A stretch of 64,000 nucleotides of DNA from Myxococcus qinghaiensis. GTDB lineage: Bacteria; Myxococcota; Myxococcia; Myxococcales; Myxococcaceae. The translations under genes were made by a program, and so were the position numbers. Shown piece by piece: positions 19,205 to 27,418 of this stretch. The notes beneath the pieces are model-generated. The model had not been told where the DNA came from. It saw nothing but the letters and a program-made list of their open reading frames with translations, and searched no databases. Position 1 is the stretch's first letter, and each line of letters opens with the position of its first letter. The stretch lies in NCBI RefSeq assembly GCF_024198215.1, contig NZ_JAKCFA010000018.1:124001-188000 (forward strand), read 5' to 3'.

Positions 19205-19270
19205 CACGCACCTCCACCTGCGCGGCCGTGAGGCGGTGTGGTGGAGTCACCGGCGATAGGAGATTCCCAG

Positions 19271-19639
19271 ATGATTCAGATGACGAGCGTGCTCGACGTG
19301 GCGGACAACTCGGGCGCGAAGAAGGTGTTCTGCATCAAGGTGCTCGGCGGTTCGAAGCGCAAGTACGCGTCCATCGGCGACGTCATCGTCGTGTCGATCC
19401 GCGAGGCGCTGCCCAACTCGAAGGTGAAGAAGGGTGACGTGGCCAAGGCCGTCATCGTCCGCACCAAGCGCGAGGTGGGTCGGGCCGACGGCAGCTTCAT
19501 CAAGTTCGATGGCAACTCCGCGGTCCTCATCAACAAGGACATGGAGCCCATTGGTACGCGCATCTTCGGGCCGGTGGCCCGTGAGCTCCGCGCCCGCAAG
19601 TTCATGAAGATCATCTCGCTGGCGCCCGAAGTCCTCTGA
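19271..19639 (+). CDS. rplN: 50S ribosomal protein L14
   Basis: 122 residues, the standard length, first gene of the spc part. It starts MIQMTSVLDVADNSGAKKVF and ends GPVARELRARKFMKIISLAP. L14 contacts 16S rRNA in bridge B8. Its Shine-Dalgarno is AGGAG. The open frame continues upstream to 19238, but the family start is at ATG 19271. Confidence 0.96.
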   Translation: MIQMTSVLDVADNSGAKKVFCIKVLGGSKRKYASIGDVIVVSIREALPNSKVKKGDVAKAVIVRTKREVGRADGSFIKFDGNSAVLINKDMEPIGTRIFGPVARELRARKFMKIISLAPEVL

Positions 19640-19685
19640 GAGGACCGCAGGCCGGACGGCGAGCAGCCAGAGAGACGAGGAAGCC

Positions 19686-20015
19686 ATGCAGAAGATGAAA
19701 GTGGGAGACACGGTCCAGGTCATGGCCGGGGCCGAAGCCTCCGAGAAGAACCCCGCGACGAAGCGCGGCAAGGTGCTGAAGATCGACCGGGAGGCCGGCC
19801 GCGTGACCGTGGAAGGTCTGCGCCTGGTCAAGCGTCATCAGAAGAAGACGCCCCAGAACCCCGAGGGCGGCATTGTCGAGAAGCCCGGCACCATCGCCCT
19901 GGCGAATGTCCAGGTCGTTTGCGCCAAGTGCGACAAGCCGACCCGCGTGGGAGTCAAGACCGAGGGCGAGAAGCTCCAGCGGTTCTGCAAGAACTGCGAC
20001 GCGCTGATTGACTAG
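19686..20015 (+). CDS. rplX: 50S ribosomal protein L24
   Basis: 109 residues; L24 initiates 50S assembly. The KOW motif region reads KVGDTVQVMAGAEASEKNPA, then KRGKVLKIDREAGRVTVEGL. The C-terminus carries a C-x2-C...C-x2-C set (CAKCDKPTRVGVKTEGEKLQ then FCKNCDALID), the zinc-ribbon form found in many bacteria. Standard length. Confidence 0.95.
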   Translation: MQKMKVGDTVQVMAGAEASEKNPATKRGKVLKIDREAGRVTVEGLRLVKRHQKKTPQNPEGGIVEKPGTIALANVQVVCAKCDKPTRVGVKTEGEKLQRFCKNCDALID

Positions 20016-20087
20016 GAGTCCCTGTTGGGGCATGTATGCGCGCCCTTCTGTCCGCCCTGGTGGGCGGGTAGGGGGGCGTGCAGGCAA

Positions 20088-20131
20088 CGAGGGCCTGGGT
20101 AGTTCCAGGGCCCTCGCGGTGTTTTCAGTTT
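20088..20131 (+). terminator. terminator-like hairpin between rplX and rplE
   Basis: CGAGGGCCTGG (20088-20098) pairs with CCAGGGCCCTCG (20105-20116) as an 11-bp stem with one bulged G and a 6-base loop. GTTTTCAGTTT follows within five bases. A second small GC hairpin (CCGCCC/GGGCGG) lies just upstream near 20052-20067. It could attenuate transcription midway through the spc genes. The 180-base spacer shows no gene. Confidence 0.5.
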
Positions 20132-20195
20132 CCAGATGAAGGACTGATCGGACGCGCTGGGTTCACAACGGCGCCCCGAAGCAGAGGATACGACG

Positions 20196-20849
20196 ATGGC
20201 TGACGAGAAGAAGCCGGACCAGAAGGAAAAGAAGGCGAAGCGGGGCAAGAAGGAAGAGGCCAAGAAGGTCGGCTTCGCGGCGAACATCGAGGAAGGCCTC
20301 GAGAGCAAGCCGGCCCGCATGAAGGAGCGCTTCCGCAAGGAAGGGGTGCCCGCCCTGATGAAGGAGCTGGGCCTCAAGAACCCGATGGAGGTTCCGCGTC
20401 TCCAGAAGATCGTCGTCAACATGGGTCTGGGCGAGGCGCTCGCCAACAACAAGATCCTGGAGTCGGCGGTGGACCAGCTCGCGGCGATCACGGGCCAGAA
20501 GCCCATCGTCACGCGCGCCCGCAAGTCCATCGCGAACTTCAAGCTGCGCCAGGGCCAGGCCATCGGTGCCGCCGTGACGCTGCGTGGCACTCGCATGTAC
20601 GAGTTCATGGACCGCCTCATCACCGTGGCGCTGCCGCGCGTGCGTGACTTCAAGGGCGTGTCCCCGAAGGCTTTCGATGGGAAGGGCAACTACACGCTCG
20701 GCGTCCGCGAGCAGATCATCTTCCCTGAGATCAACTACGACCAGATCGAGAAGGTGAAGGGGCTCAACATCAGCTTCGTCACCACCGCCGCGAACGACGA
20801 GCAGGGGCTGGCGCTGTTGCGTCACTTCGGCATGCCGTTCCGTCAGTAA
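20196..20849 (+). CDS. rplE: 50S ribosomal protein L5 with charged N-terminal extension
   Basis: 217 residues; L5 binds 5S rRNA and contacts P-site tRNA. The family core (about 180 residues) starts near residue 38 and contains NPMEVPRLQKIVVNMGLGEA, KPIVTRARKSIANFKLRQGQ and RVRDFKGVSPKAFDGKGNYT. The preceding stretch, ADEKKPDQKEKKAKRGKKEE and on, is strongly Lys/Glu-rich and not part of usual L5. ATG 20196 follows GAGGATACGACG and no internal start is better placed, so the extension is probably real. Confidence 0.95.
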   Translation: MADEKKPDQKEKKAKRGKKEEAKKVGFAANIEEGLESKPARMKERFRKEGVPALMKELGLKNPMEVPRLQKIVVNMGLGEALANNKILESAVDQLAAITGQKPIVTRARKSIANFKLRQGQAIGAAVTLRGTRMYEFMDRLITVALPRVRDFKGVSPKAFDGKGNYTLGVREQIIFPEINYDQIEKVKGLNISFVTTAANDEQGLALLRHFGMPFRQ

Positions 20850-20875
20850 GCCCTCGAGCCAAGGACCTCAAGACA

Positions 20876-21061
20876 ATGGCCAAGCTCTCCAAGATCGCCC
20901 AGGCGAAGCGCAAGCCGAAGTTCGCCGTGCGCCAGTACAACCGCTGCCCGCTGTGCGGTCGGCCTCGTGCCTTCCTGCGCAAGTTCAAGATGTGCCGCAT
21001 CTGCCTGCGCAACCGTGCGCTGCGCGGTGAGATCACCGGCGTCACCAAGTCGTCCTGGTAG
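20876..21061 (+). CDS. rpsN: 30S ribosomal protein S14, zinc-binding type
   Basis: 61 residues, the short S14 form with a four-cysteine zinc site (CPLC, then 12 residues, then CRIC). It reads KLSKIAQAKRKPKFAVRQYN, then RCPLCGRPRAFLRKFKMCRI and ends GEITGVTKSSW. It starts 26 bases after the rplE stop with AAGGAC upstream. Confidence 0.96.
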   Translation: MAKLSKIAQAKRKPKFAVRQYNRCPLCGRPRAFLRKFKMCRICLRNRALRGEITGVTKSSW

Positions 21062-21252
21062 CCGGAAGGGCAGGGTGCTGAGGGGCTCGAATGGGCTCAT
21101 CGGCACCCTGGGCGCGCTCCGGGAGGAGTTCGCTCAAGCGAAGTTTCAACCTCAGCAGTGGCGGTCGGCGCGAACCCCCGGGATGGGCCCGGCAGGCGCG
21201 GCGGCCGCGAACGCGAGATGCTCGATGAGGGCTCTTGCTTGGAAGGTAGCTC

Positions 21253-21657
21253 ATGCCGGTCAATGATCCAGTTGGCGACATGCTGACCCGCCTGCGCAAT
21301 GCTTCGCGCGCGCGTCACGACAAGGTCGTCATTCCCCACTCGAAGCTCAAGCTCGAGATCATCAAAGTCCTCAAGGATGAGGGCTACATCGGGGAGTTCG
21401 CCGTCGCCACCCCCGAGGGCTCGCCGCAGAGCGAGATCACCGTGCAGCTCAAGTACGGTCCCGACCGCAGCCCCGCCATCACCGGCATCCGCCGCGTGTC
21501 CAAGCCGGGCCTCCGTCGCTACTGCGGCGTGAGCGACATCCCGCAGGTGCTGGGTGGAATGGGTATCTCCATCCTCTCCACTTCGCGCGGCATCCTGGTG
21601 GACTCCGAGGCCCGCAAGCAGAAGGCGGGCGGCGAGCTGCTCTGCACCGTCTACTAG
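21253..21657 (+). CDS. rpsH: 30S ribosomal protein S8
   Basis: 134 residues; S8 binds the central domain of 16S rRNA and represses the spc operon in some bacteria. It starts MPVNDPVGDMLTRLRNASRA and ends GILVDSEARKQKAGGELLCT VY, the usual family end. The 191-base spacer after rpsN is the longest in this stretch. It contains a CAGGGTGC...GCACCCTG inverted repeat but no gene. Confidence 0.95.
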   Translation: MPVNDPVGDMLTRLRNASRARHDKVVIPHSKLKLEIIKVLKDEGYIGEFAVATPEGSPQSEITVQLKYGPDRSPAITGIRRVSKPGLRRYCGVSDIPQVLGGMGISILSTSRGILVDSEARKQKAGGELLCTVY

Positions 21658-21721
21658 CCAGCTGCCAGGTGGCCGCGCCTCGCGAGAGTGCGCGCCCCGG
21701 GCATACAGGACCGAGGCAACC

Positions 21722-22288
21722 ATGAGTCGGATTGGAAAACTGGCGATCAAGCTCGGCGACAAGACGAAGGCCATCGTCGCCGGCCAGCAGGTGAATTTCG
21801 AGGGCCCCAAGGGCAAGCTGTCCGTGAAGCTGCCCGCCCGGGTCAAGGTGGAGATCAAGGACGGTCAGGTCAGCGTGCAGCGCGAGGATGACTCTCGCGA
21901 AGCGCGCAGCCTGCACGGCCTGACCCGCACCATCCTCGCGAACGCGGCGAAGGGCGTGTCCACCGGCTTCGAGCGGAAGCTGGACATCCGCGGCGTTGGT
22001 TTCCGCGCCGAGGTGAAGGGCAAGGCCATCCACTTCGCGCTGGGCTACTCCCACCCGGTGGTGTTCAACCTGCCGGAGGGCGTGACGGCCGAAGTGGACA
22101 AGGCGGCCCGCACCGAGGACAGCCTCCCCACCGTGGGACTGACGCTCCGCTCGGCGGACAAGGAAGTGCTTGGCGCGACGGCGGTGAACATCCGCTCGCT
22201 GCGTCCTCCCGAGCCCTACAAGGGCAAGGGAATCAAGTACTCCGAGGAGCGCATCCGTCGTAAGGAGGGCAAGACCGGAACGACCTAG
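21722..22288 (+). CDS. rplF: 50S ribosomal protein L6
   Basis: 188 residues. It starts MSRIGKLAIKLGDKTKAIVA and ends with PEPYKGKGIKYSEERIRRKE followed by GKTGTT, the conserved L6 tail near the GTPase centre. The reading frame is open upstream to 21554 inside rpsH, but the family start is at ATG 21722. Tandem hairpins follow at 22319-22379. Confidence 0.95.
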   Translation: MSRIGKLAIKLGDKTKAIVAGQQVNFEGPKGKLSVKLPARVKVEIKDGQVSVQREDDSREARSLHGLTRTILANAAKGVSTGFERKLDIRGVGFRAEVKGKAIHFALGYSHPVVFNLPEGVTAEVDKAARTEDSLPTVGLTLRSADKEVLGATAVNIRSLRPPEPYKGKGIKYSEERIRRKEGKTGTT

Positions 22289-22318
22289 TCGTTTCGTCTG
22301 TCCTGAAGGTTCCCAATC

Positions 22319-22379
22319 CCGTCGGGCCCATGGGGTCCGACGGCATCATCCGGCGGTGGAAGTCCGCATCACCGCCGGA
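22319..22379 (+). terminator. two tandem hairpins between rplF and rplR
   Basis: CCGTCGG/CCGACGG (22319-22325 with 22337-22343) and TCCGGCGGTG/CACCGCCGGA (22349-22358 with 22370-22379) form two stems of 7 and 10 bp. There is no T tract. The second ends 17 bases before the rplR ATG and may limit access to the ribosome-binding site. Confidence 0.4.
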
Positions 22380-22396
22380 AGGACAAGGAAGCAGCC

Positions 22397-22753
22397 ATGC
22401 CGACGAAGATCGATTCGCGTCTCAAGAGGAAGAACCGCATCCGCAAGAAGCTCTCGGGCACCACCGAGCGGCCGCGGCTTTCCGTTTACAAGAGCCTCAA
22501 GCACATCTACGCGCAGGTGGTGGACGACACCACTGGCAAGACCCTCGCGTTTGCCTCGTCGCTGTCCAAGGATCTGAAGGGCCAGGACGAAGGCGACAAG
22601 AAGGCGGACGCGAAGCGGGTCGGCGCCCTGATCGCGCAGAAGTGCAAGGCTGCCAACGTCGAGGCGGTGGTGTTCGACCGCAACGGCTTCCCCTATCACG
22701 GGCGCATCGCCGCCGTGGCTGACGCCGCGCGCGAGGCCGGGCTGAAGTTCTAG
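22397..22753 (+). CDS. rplR: 50S ribosomal protein L18
   Basis: 118 residues, a 5S rRNA-binding protein. It starts MPTKIDSRLKRKNRIRKKLS and contains RPRLSVYKSLKHIYAQVVDD and the end RNGFPYHGRIAAVADAAREA followed by GLKF. Standard length, preceding rpsE by 19 bases. Confidence 0.95.
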   Translation: MPTKIDSRLKRKNRIRKKLSGTTERPRLSVYKSLKHIYAQVVDDTTGKTLAFASSLSKDLKGQDEGDKKADAKRVGALIAQKCKAANVEAVVFDRNGFPYHGRIAAVADAAREAGLKF

Positions 22754-22772
22754 CTTTCGAAAGGATTTCCAA

Positions 22773-23294
22773 GTGGCAACTCCGATCAATCCGAACGATC
22801 TGGACCTCACCGACCGCGTGGTGAACATCAACCGCGTGGCCAAGGTCGTGAAGGGCGGCCGCCGGTTCTCGTTCGCCGCCCTGGTGGTGGTGGGCGACGG
22901 CGCGGGACACGTGGGCGTCGGCCTGGGCAAGGCCAACGAGGTCCCTGAAGCCATCCGCAAGGGTGGCGAGAACGCGAAGAAGAACCTGTTCCGCGTTCCG
23001 CTCATGGGTCACACGATTCCGCACGAGGTGCTCGGGCACTTTGGCGCCGGCTGGGTGCTGTTGAAGCCGGCCAGCGAAGGTACGGGCGTCATCGCCGGTG
23101 GCGCGGTGCGCGCGGTTCTTGAGGCGGCGGGCATCCGCAACATCCTGACGAAGAGCCAGGGTTCGCGGAATCCGCACAACGTGCTGAAGGCCACGGTTGC
23201 TGGCCTGAAGCTGCTGCGCAGCGCGGCTCAGGTGTCGCGGCTGCGTGGCAAGGACGTCGAGTCGGCGAAGCTCGCCGGGGAGCAGAGGGGCTAG
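22773..23294 (+). CDS. rpsE: 30S ribosomal protein S5
   Basis: 173 residues from a GTG start, with AAGGA upstream. S5 maintains decoding accuracy. It reads LTDRVVNINRVAKVVKGGRR, then FSFAALVVVGDGAGHVGVGL and RAVLEAAGIRNILTKSQGSR, all family-conserved. It is followed by rpmD with a 2-base gap, implying coupling. Confidence 0.95.
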   Translation: MATPINPNDLDLTDRVVNINRVAKVVKGGRRFSFAALVVVGDGAGHVGVGLGKANEVPEAIRKGGENAKKNLFRVPLMGHTIPHEVLGHFGAGWVLLKPASEGTGVIAGGAVRAVLEAAGIRNILTKSQGSRNPHNVLKATVAGLKLLRSAAQVSRLRGKDVESAKLAGEQRG

Positions 23295-23296
23295 CC

Positions 23297-23566
23297 ATGG
23301 CGCTCAAGGTGAAGCTGACGAAGAGCTACGCGGGCGCTTCCGAGGACATGCTGGCCACCATCCGTGGCCTGGGTCTGAAGAAGTTCGGTCAAGAGCGCCT
23401 GCTCAAGGACACCCCTGCCATCCGTGGGATGGCGTTCAAGGTGAAGCACCTGGTCTCCCTGGAGACGGTGACCACCGAGGCGCCGGCGCCGAAGCGCCGC
23501 AAGCCGCGCAAGATCGCCCTGCGGGATCGCGCGCGCGCCTACCAGGCCAAGCAGACCAAGGCCTGA
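23297..23566 (+). CDS. rpmD: 50S ribosomal protein L30 with C-terminal extension
   Basis: 89 residues against the usual 58-62. The L30 fold covers residues 1-60 (KVKLTKSYAGASEDMLATIR, then RGMAFKVKHLVSLETVT). It is followed by a basic Ala/Pro tail, APAPKRRKPRKIALRDRARA and YQAKQTKA, with no counterpart in short L30 proteins. The ATG is 2 bases after the rpsE stop. Confidence 0.93.
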   Translation: MALKVKLTKSYAGASEDMLATIRGLGLKKFGQERLLKDTPAIRGMAFKVKHLVSLETVTTEAPAPKRRKPRKIALRDRARAYQAKQTKA

Positions 23567-23585
23567 GCACGAGAGGACTGAGACA

Positions 23586-24113
23586 ATGAGCACTCTGCAC
23601 GATTTGAAGCGTCCCTCGCGCTCGTGGCACCGCAAGAAGCGGGTGGGTCGCGGCCAGGGTTCTGGCCTGGGCAAGACGGCCGGCCGTGGTGGCAAGGGTC
23701 AGAAGGCCCGTTCCGGCAACATGCGGTTCGAGGGCTTCGAGGGCGGTCAGAGCCCCCTGCAGCGCCGCCTTCCGAAGTTTGGCTTCAACTCCCCCAACCG
23801 CACGGTGTACGCGGTGGTGAACCTGTCGGATGTGGACACCCACTTCGACGCGGGCGCCACGGTGGATGAGGCCTCCTTGAAGAAGGCCGGTCTGGTCAAG
23901 GGTCGCTACCACGGCGTGAAGCTGCTGGGGCACGGCACGCTGACCAAGAAGGTCACCATCGTGGTCCACAAGGCCTCCGAGGCCGCGAAGTCGGCGGTCG
24001 AGAAGGCGGGCGGCGCGGTGGATGTCCTTCCGCTGATGGCCCACAAGCCCGAAGCGGCCGCGAAGGCCCATGCTGGCAAGGGCGTCAAGGCCCCTCGGCA
24101 GCCCAAGGCTTGA
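23586..24113 (+). CDS. rplO: 50S ribosomal protein L15
   Basis: 175 residues. The Gly/Arg-rich start reads SRSWHRKKRVGRGQGSGLGK and TAGRGGKGQKARSGNMRFEG, typical of L15. The globular C-terminal domain ends in a variable Ala/Lys-rich tail, AAAKAHAGKGVKAPRQPKA, which makes it longer than the usual 145-150 residues. A strong hairpin follows at 24122-24151. Confidence 0.95.
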   Translation: MSTLHDLKRPSRSWHRKKRVGRGQGSGLGKTAGRGGKGQKARSGNMRFEGFEGGQSPLQRRLPKFGFNSPNRTVYAVVNLSDVDTHFDAGATVDEASLKKAGLVKGRYHGVKLLGHGTLTKKVTIVVHKASEAAKSAVEKAGGAVDVLPLMAHKPEAAAKAHAGKGVKAPRQPKA

Positions 24114-24121
24114 GCATGTTC

Positions 24122-24151
24122 GGCGCGCATCACTTGTCGGTGGTGCGCGCC
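24122..24151 (+). terminator. hairpin between rplO and secY
   Basis: GGCGCGCATCAC and GTGGTGCGCGCC form a 12-bp stem with one G-U pair and a 6-base loop, 8 bases after the rplO stop. ATTTCGCTTGTG follows, a weakly T-rich tail. It could reduce read-through from the ribosomal genes into secY. Confidence 0.5.
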
Positions 24152-24247
24152 ATTTCGCTTGTGTAGGCTTCTGCGCCCCTTTCCCGTCCGTGGAACAGGG
24201 GCGTTTTGTCGTCCTGGCAGAACCCTCACGAAGAGGATGGCTACCCC

Positions 24248-25594
24248 GTGGCTCTCAATGCCTTCGCCAACGTCTTCCGCATCGCGGAGCTGCGCAGCCG
24301 GCTCGCGTACACGCTAGCCCTGCTGGCCGTGTACCGCATCGGCATCTTCATCAATACGCCAGGCGTGGACCGGGCTGCGATGAACGCCTTCATGGACGCC
24401 CAGAAGCAGTCGGGCGGACTGGTGTCGCTGTTCAACCTCTTCTCCGGCGGCGCGCTGGAGCAGATGTCCATCTTCGGATTGGGCATCATGCCTTACGTCA
24501 GCGCCTCCATCATCATGCAGCTGCTGGCGGTGGTCATCCCCAGCCTGGAGCGACTGCAGAAGGAGGGCGCGGCGGGGCGGCAGAAGATCAACCAGTACAC
24601 CCGCTACGGCACCATCGTCCTCTCCGTCATCCAGGGTATCGGCATCTCCCGGTGGCTGGCGTCCCTGGGGCGCTCGGACGCGGGGCAGAGCGGCTTCAAC
24701 CAGGTGGTGGTGCCGGACGACAGCGTCTGGTTCACCTTCATGACGGTCATCAGCCTGACGGCCGGTACGGCCTTCATCATGTGGCTGGGTGAGCGCATCA
24801 CCGAGCGCGGCATCGGCAACGGCATCTCGCTCATCATCTTCGCGGGCATCGTCGCCGGTGTGCTCCCGGGCGCCAAGACGCTGCTGGACCTGACGCGGCA
24901 GGAAGTCATCGCGGTGGCCGAGGTCCTGGCGCTGCTGTTCTTCATGCTCCTCATCATCGCGGTGGTGGTCTACGTGGAGCGCGGCATGCGCCGCATCCCC
25001 ATCCAGTACGCCAAGCGCATGGCGGGGCGCCGGATGTTCGCGGGCCAGGCCACGTACTTCCCGATGAAGGTCAACACCGCGGGCGTCATCCCGCCCATTT
25101 TCGCGGGCGCGGTGCTGTCGTTCCCGGCCACGCTGGGCACGTGGTTCCCGTTCCTTCAGGACGTGCAGCGCGCCATTGAAGGCAACCTGTGGATCTACAA
25201 CGGCCTGTTCGTGCTGATGGTCATCTTCTTCGCCTACTTCTACACGGCGCTGACCTTCCGGCCGGATGACGTGGCGGACAACATCAAGAAGCAGGGTGGC
25301 TACATCCCCGGCATCCGCCCGGGTCGTCAGACGGCGGAGTTCATCGAGCGAGTGCTGAACCGGCTCACGTTCGGTGGCGCGCTGTACCTGGCGGTCATCT
25401 GCGTGATCCCCTCCGTCATCAGCGGCCTGCTCAACGTGCGCTTCACCTTCGGCGGCACCGCGCTGCTGATCGTGGTGGGCGTGGCGCTGGACACGGTGCA
25501 GCAGATCGAGGGTCACCTCATCAGCCGCAACTACGAGGGCTTCGCCGGGCCTCGTGGCCCGCGCATCCGCGGCCGGGTGCGCGTGGCGGCCTGA
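24248..25594 (+). CDS. secY: protein translocase subunit SecY
   Basis: 448 residues with ten predicted membrane segments; it forms the Sec channel with SecE and SecG. It contains the plug region NLFSGGALEQMSIFGLGIMP, YTRYGTIVLSVIQGIGISRW and the C-terminal RNYEGFAGPRGPRIRGRVRV (cytosolic loop and tail). GTG 24248 is chosen because the product then starts ALNAFANVFRIAELRSRLAY, as in the family, with GAAGAGGA upstream. A TTG at 24206 would add 14 residues. Confidence 0.95.
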   Translation: MALNAFANVFRIAELRSRLAYTLALLAVYRIGIFINTPGVDRAAMNAFMDAQKQSGGLVSLFNLFSGGALEQMSIFGLGIMPYVSASIIMQLLAVVIPSLERLQKEGAAGRQKINQYTRYGTIVLSVIQGIGISRWLASLGRSDAGQSGFNQVVVPDDSVWFTFMTVISLTAGTAFIMWLGERITERGIGNGISLIIFAGIVAGVLPGAKTLLDLTRQEVIAVAEVLALLFFMLLIIAVVVYVERGMRRIPIQYAKRMAGRRMFAGQATYFPMKVNTAGVIPPIFAGAVLSFPATLGTWFPFLQDVQRAIEGNLWIYNGLFVLMVIFFAYFYTALTFRPDDVADNIKKQGGYIPGIRPGRQTAEFIERVLNRLTFGGALYLAVICVIPSVISGLLNVRFTFGGTALLIVVGVALDTVQQIEGHLISRNYEGFAGPRGPRIRGRVRVAA

Positions 25595-25614
25595 GTCACG
25601 ACGTTCACGTCCCG

Positions 25615-25645
25615 GGCGCCTCTCCCCGTCGTGGGGAGGGGCGCC
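25615..25645 (+). terminator. hairpin between secY and adk
   Basis: GGCGCCTCTCCCC and GGGGAGGGGCGCC form a 13-bp stem with one G-U pair and a 5-base GTCGT loop. It starts 20 bases after the secY stop, with TCGTCGTTCC downstream. It resembles the other hairpins in this cluster. Confidence 0.45.
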
Positions 25646-25756
25646 TCGTCGTTCCGGGCTGAAGTCATTCAAGATATTCGGTGGTGCACATGGGGGGCGC
25701 TTGGAAGCTTCGTGGCCGACGACTTCCGTGCCTTCCTTGGGAGCTGAGAGGAGCAC

Positions 25757-26410
25757 ATGAACCTGATCCTGTTGGGACCGCCGAACGCGGGGAAGGGTAC
25801 CCAGGCGAAGAAGCTCTTCGCCGACTTCCACATCCCGCAGATCTCCACCGGTGACATTCTCCGCAAGGCAGTGGCGGAGGGGACAGAGCTGGGGAAGGTC
25901 GCGGGTCCGTTGATGGCGGCGGGCCAGTACGTGCCGGACGAAGTCGTCATCGGTATCGTCGAGGAGCGCTTGAAGCAGTCGGACGTGGCCCGGGGCTTCG
26001 TGCTGGATGGTTTCCCGCGCACGCCAGGCCAGGCTGACGCGCTGGACAGGATGCTGGGGCGGCTGGGCAAGCAGCTCGATGCGGTCGTCTCGCTCGAGGT
26101 GCCGCACAAGACGCTGGTGGAGCGTGGCTCCGGCCGGCGGGTGTGCCCCACGGATGGCAGCGTCTACCACGTCGACCAGAGCCCCCCGAAGCGCGCGGGG
26201 TACTGCGACAAGTGCGGCACGGGGCTCGTGCAGCGGCCGGACGACATGCCGGACGTCATCGAGAAGCGTCTGCAGAAGTACGACGCTGAGACGGCGCCCC
26301 TGAAGGCCTTCTACGCGAAGAAGGGTGTGCTCACGAGCGTGGACGGCGTGGGCTCCCCGGATGGAATCTACGAGGAGATCAAGAGCGCCGCGGGCAAGGG
26401 CAAGGCTTGA
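25757..26410 (+). CDS. adk: adenylate kinase
   Basis: 217 residues; interconverts ATP + AMP and 2 ADP. It has LILLGPPNAGKGTQAKKLF (P-loop), the AMP-binding start ISTGDILRKAVAEGTELGKV and DGFPRTPGQADALD. It is the long form with a LID domain (C-P-T-D-G then C-D-K-C-G). The first zinc pair is Cys/Asp instead of Cys/Cys, a known variation in zinc-LID kinases. It lies in the conserved secY-adk-map-infA order. Confidence 0.95.
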   Translation: MNLILLGPPNAGKGTQAKKLFADFHIPQISTGDILRKAVAEGTELGKVAGPLMAAGQYVPDEVVIGIVEERLKQSDVARGFVLDGFPRTPGQADALDRMLGRLGKQLDAVVSLEVPHKTLVERGSGRRVCPTDGSVYHVDQSPPKRAGYCDKCGTGLVQRPDDMPDVIEKRLQKYDAETAPLKAFYAKKGVLTSVDGVGSPDGIYEEIKSAAGKGKA

Positions 26411-26507
26411 TGACCGGACGTGCTGGCGAGCGGACGCGAGGCGCTTGCGGCGCCCGCGGAGGCTTGCCACCCGTTCTCCGTGCGCTGGTGGAGCGCATGG
26501 ACCGCCC

Positions 26508-27266
26508 ATGAGTCAGGTGGAGATCAAGTCCCGGGAAGAAATCGCCCTCATGCGCCAGGCCGGGCGCATCGTCGCTGACGTTCTGGACGCGCTGGAGAAG
26601 GCCGTCGTCCCGGGTGTCACCACCTGGGAACTGGACGCGCTGGCGGAGAAGCTGACGGCGGAGCGGGGTGCCAGGCCGGCGTTCAAGGGCTACCTCGGCT
26701 TCCCGTGTGTGTTGTGCGCCTCCATCAACGACGAGGTGGTGCACGGCATCCCCAGCAAGCGGCGGAAACTGGCCGAGGGCGACCTGATGAAGCTCGACTT
26801 CGGTGTGTCCTACAAGGGGTGGTTCGGGGACGCGGCGAGGACGGTTCCGGTGGGGAAGGTGTCCGCCGAGGCCCGATCGCTACTGGAAACGACCCGGGAA
26901 TCGCTCCAGAAGGCCATCCAGGCGATGAAGCCGGGCAACCGGCTGGGCGATATAGGGCATGCTGTCCAGCGGCACGTGGAGGCCAGGGGGTACGCCGTGG
27001 TCCGGGATTTCACCGGCCATGGGATTGGCCGGAAGCTCCACGAGCAGCCCCACGTGCCCAACCACGGGCAGGCGGGGGCGGGGATGAAGCTCCGGGCGGG
27101 GATGGTCCTCGCGGTGGAGCCCATGGTCAACCAGGGCACCCACGAGGTGGAGATCCTGGACGACGACTGGACGGCGGTGACGGCGGACCGGAAGTTGTCC
27201 GCCCATTTCGAGCACACCATCCTCATCACGGACGGTGGCGCCGAAGTGCTCACCCGAGGGGCGTGA
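26508..27266 (+). CDS. map: methionine aminopeptidase, type I
   Basis: 252 residues; removes the initiator Met. Metal-site signatures are visible: DEVVHGIPSKRRKLAEGDLM, KLDFGVSYKGWFGDAARTVP (the two Asp ligands), DFTGHGIGRKLHEQPHVPNH (His ligand) and GMVLAVEPMVNQGTHEVEIL (Glu ligand). ATG 26508 gives MSQVEIKSREEIALMRQAGR, the normal start; the longer open frame back to 26325 overlaps adk. No SecA/SH3-type N-terminal zinc domain is present. Confidence 0.95.
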   Translation: MSQVEIKSREEIALMRQAGRIVADVLDALEKAVVPGVTTWELDALAEKLTAERGARPAFKGYLGFPCVLCASINDEVVHGIPSKRRKLAEGDLMKLDFGVSYKGWFGDAARTVPVGKVSAEARSLLETTRESLQKAIQAMKPGNRLGDIGHAVQRHVEARGYAVVRDFTGHGIGRKLHEQPHVPNHGQAGAGMKLRAGMVLAVEPMVNQGTHEVEILDDDWTAVTADRKLSAHFEHTILITDGGAEVLTRGA

Positions 27267-27344
27267 AGGCGGGCGGGACGGCGGGTGAAATGCGAAGATG
27301 TTACGGTGGGTTGGTAGGAATCCGAGTTTTCCCGCGCGGGACGC

Positions 27345-27373
27345 TTGCCACTTGCGGACCAAAGTGCTATCCC
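27345..27373 (+). promoter_or_regulatory. possible sigma-70 promoter before infA
   Basis: TTGCCA (27345-27350), a 17-base spacer and TATCCC (27368-27373). The -35 matches 5 of 6 consensus bases and the -10 only the first three. The predicted start near 27380 leaves a leader of about 40 bases to the infA TTG. Confidence 0.35.
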
Positions 27374-27418
27374 GCCGCGCTTCCAAGAGGTTCGTGGTCC
27401 GGGAAGAGGGTTTGACGC

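Noticed and set aside
24314..26509. 731-codon minus-strand frame opposite secY and adk
   Set aside because: It lies opposite two well-supported genes; composition is typical of an antisense shadow.
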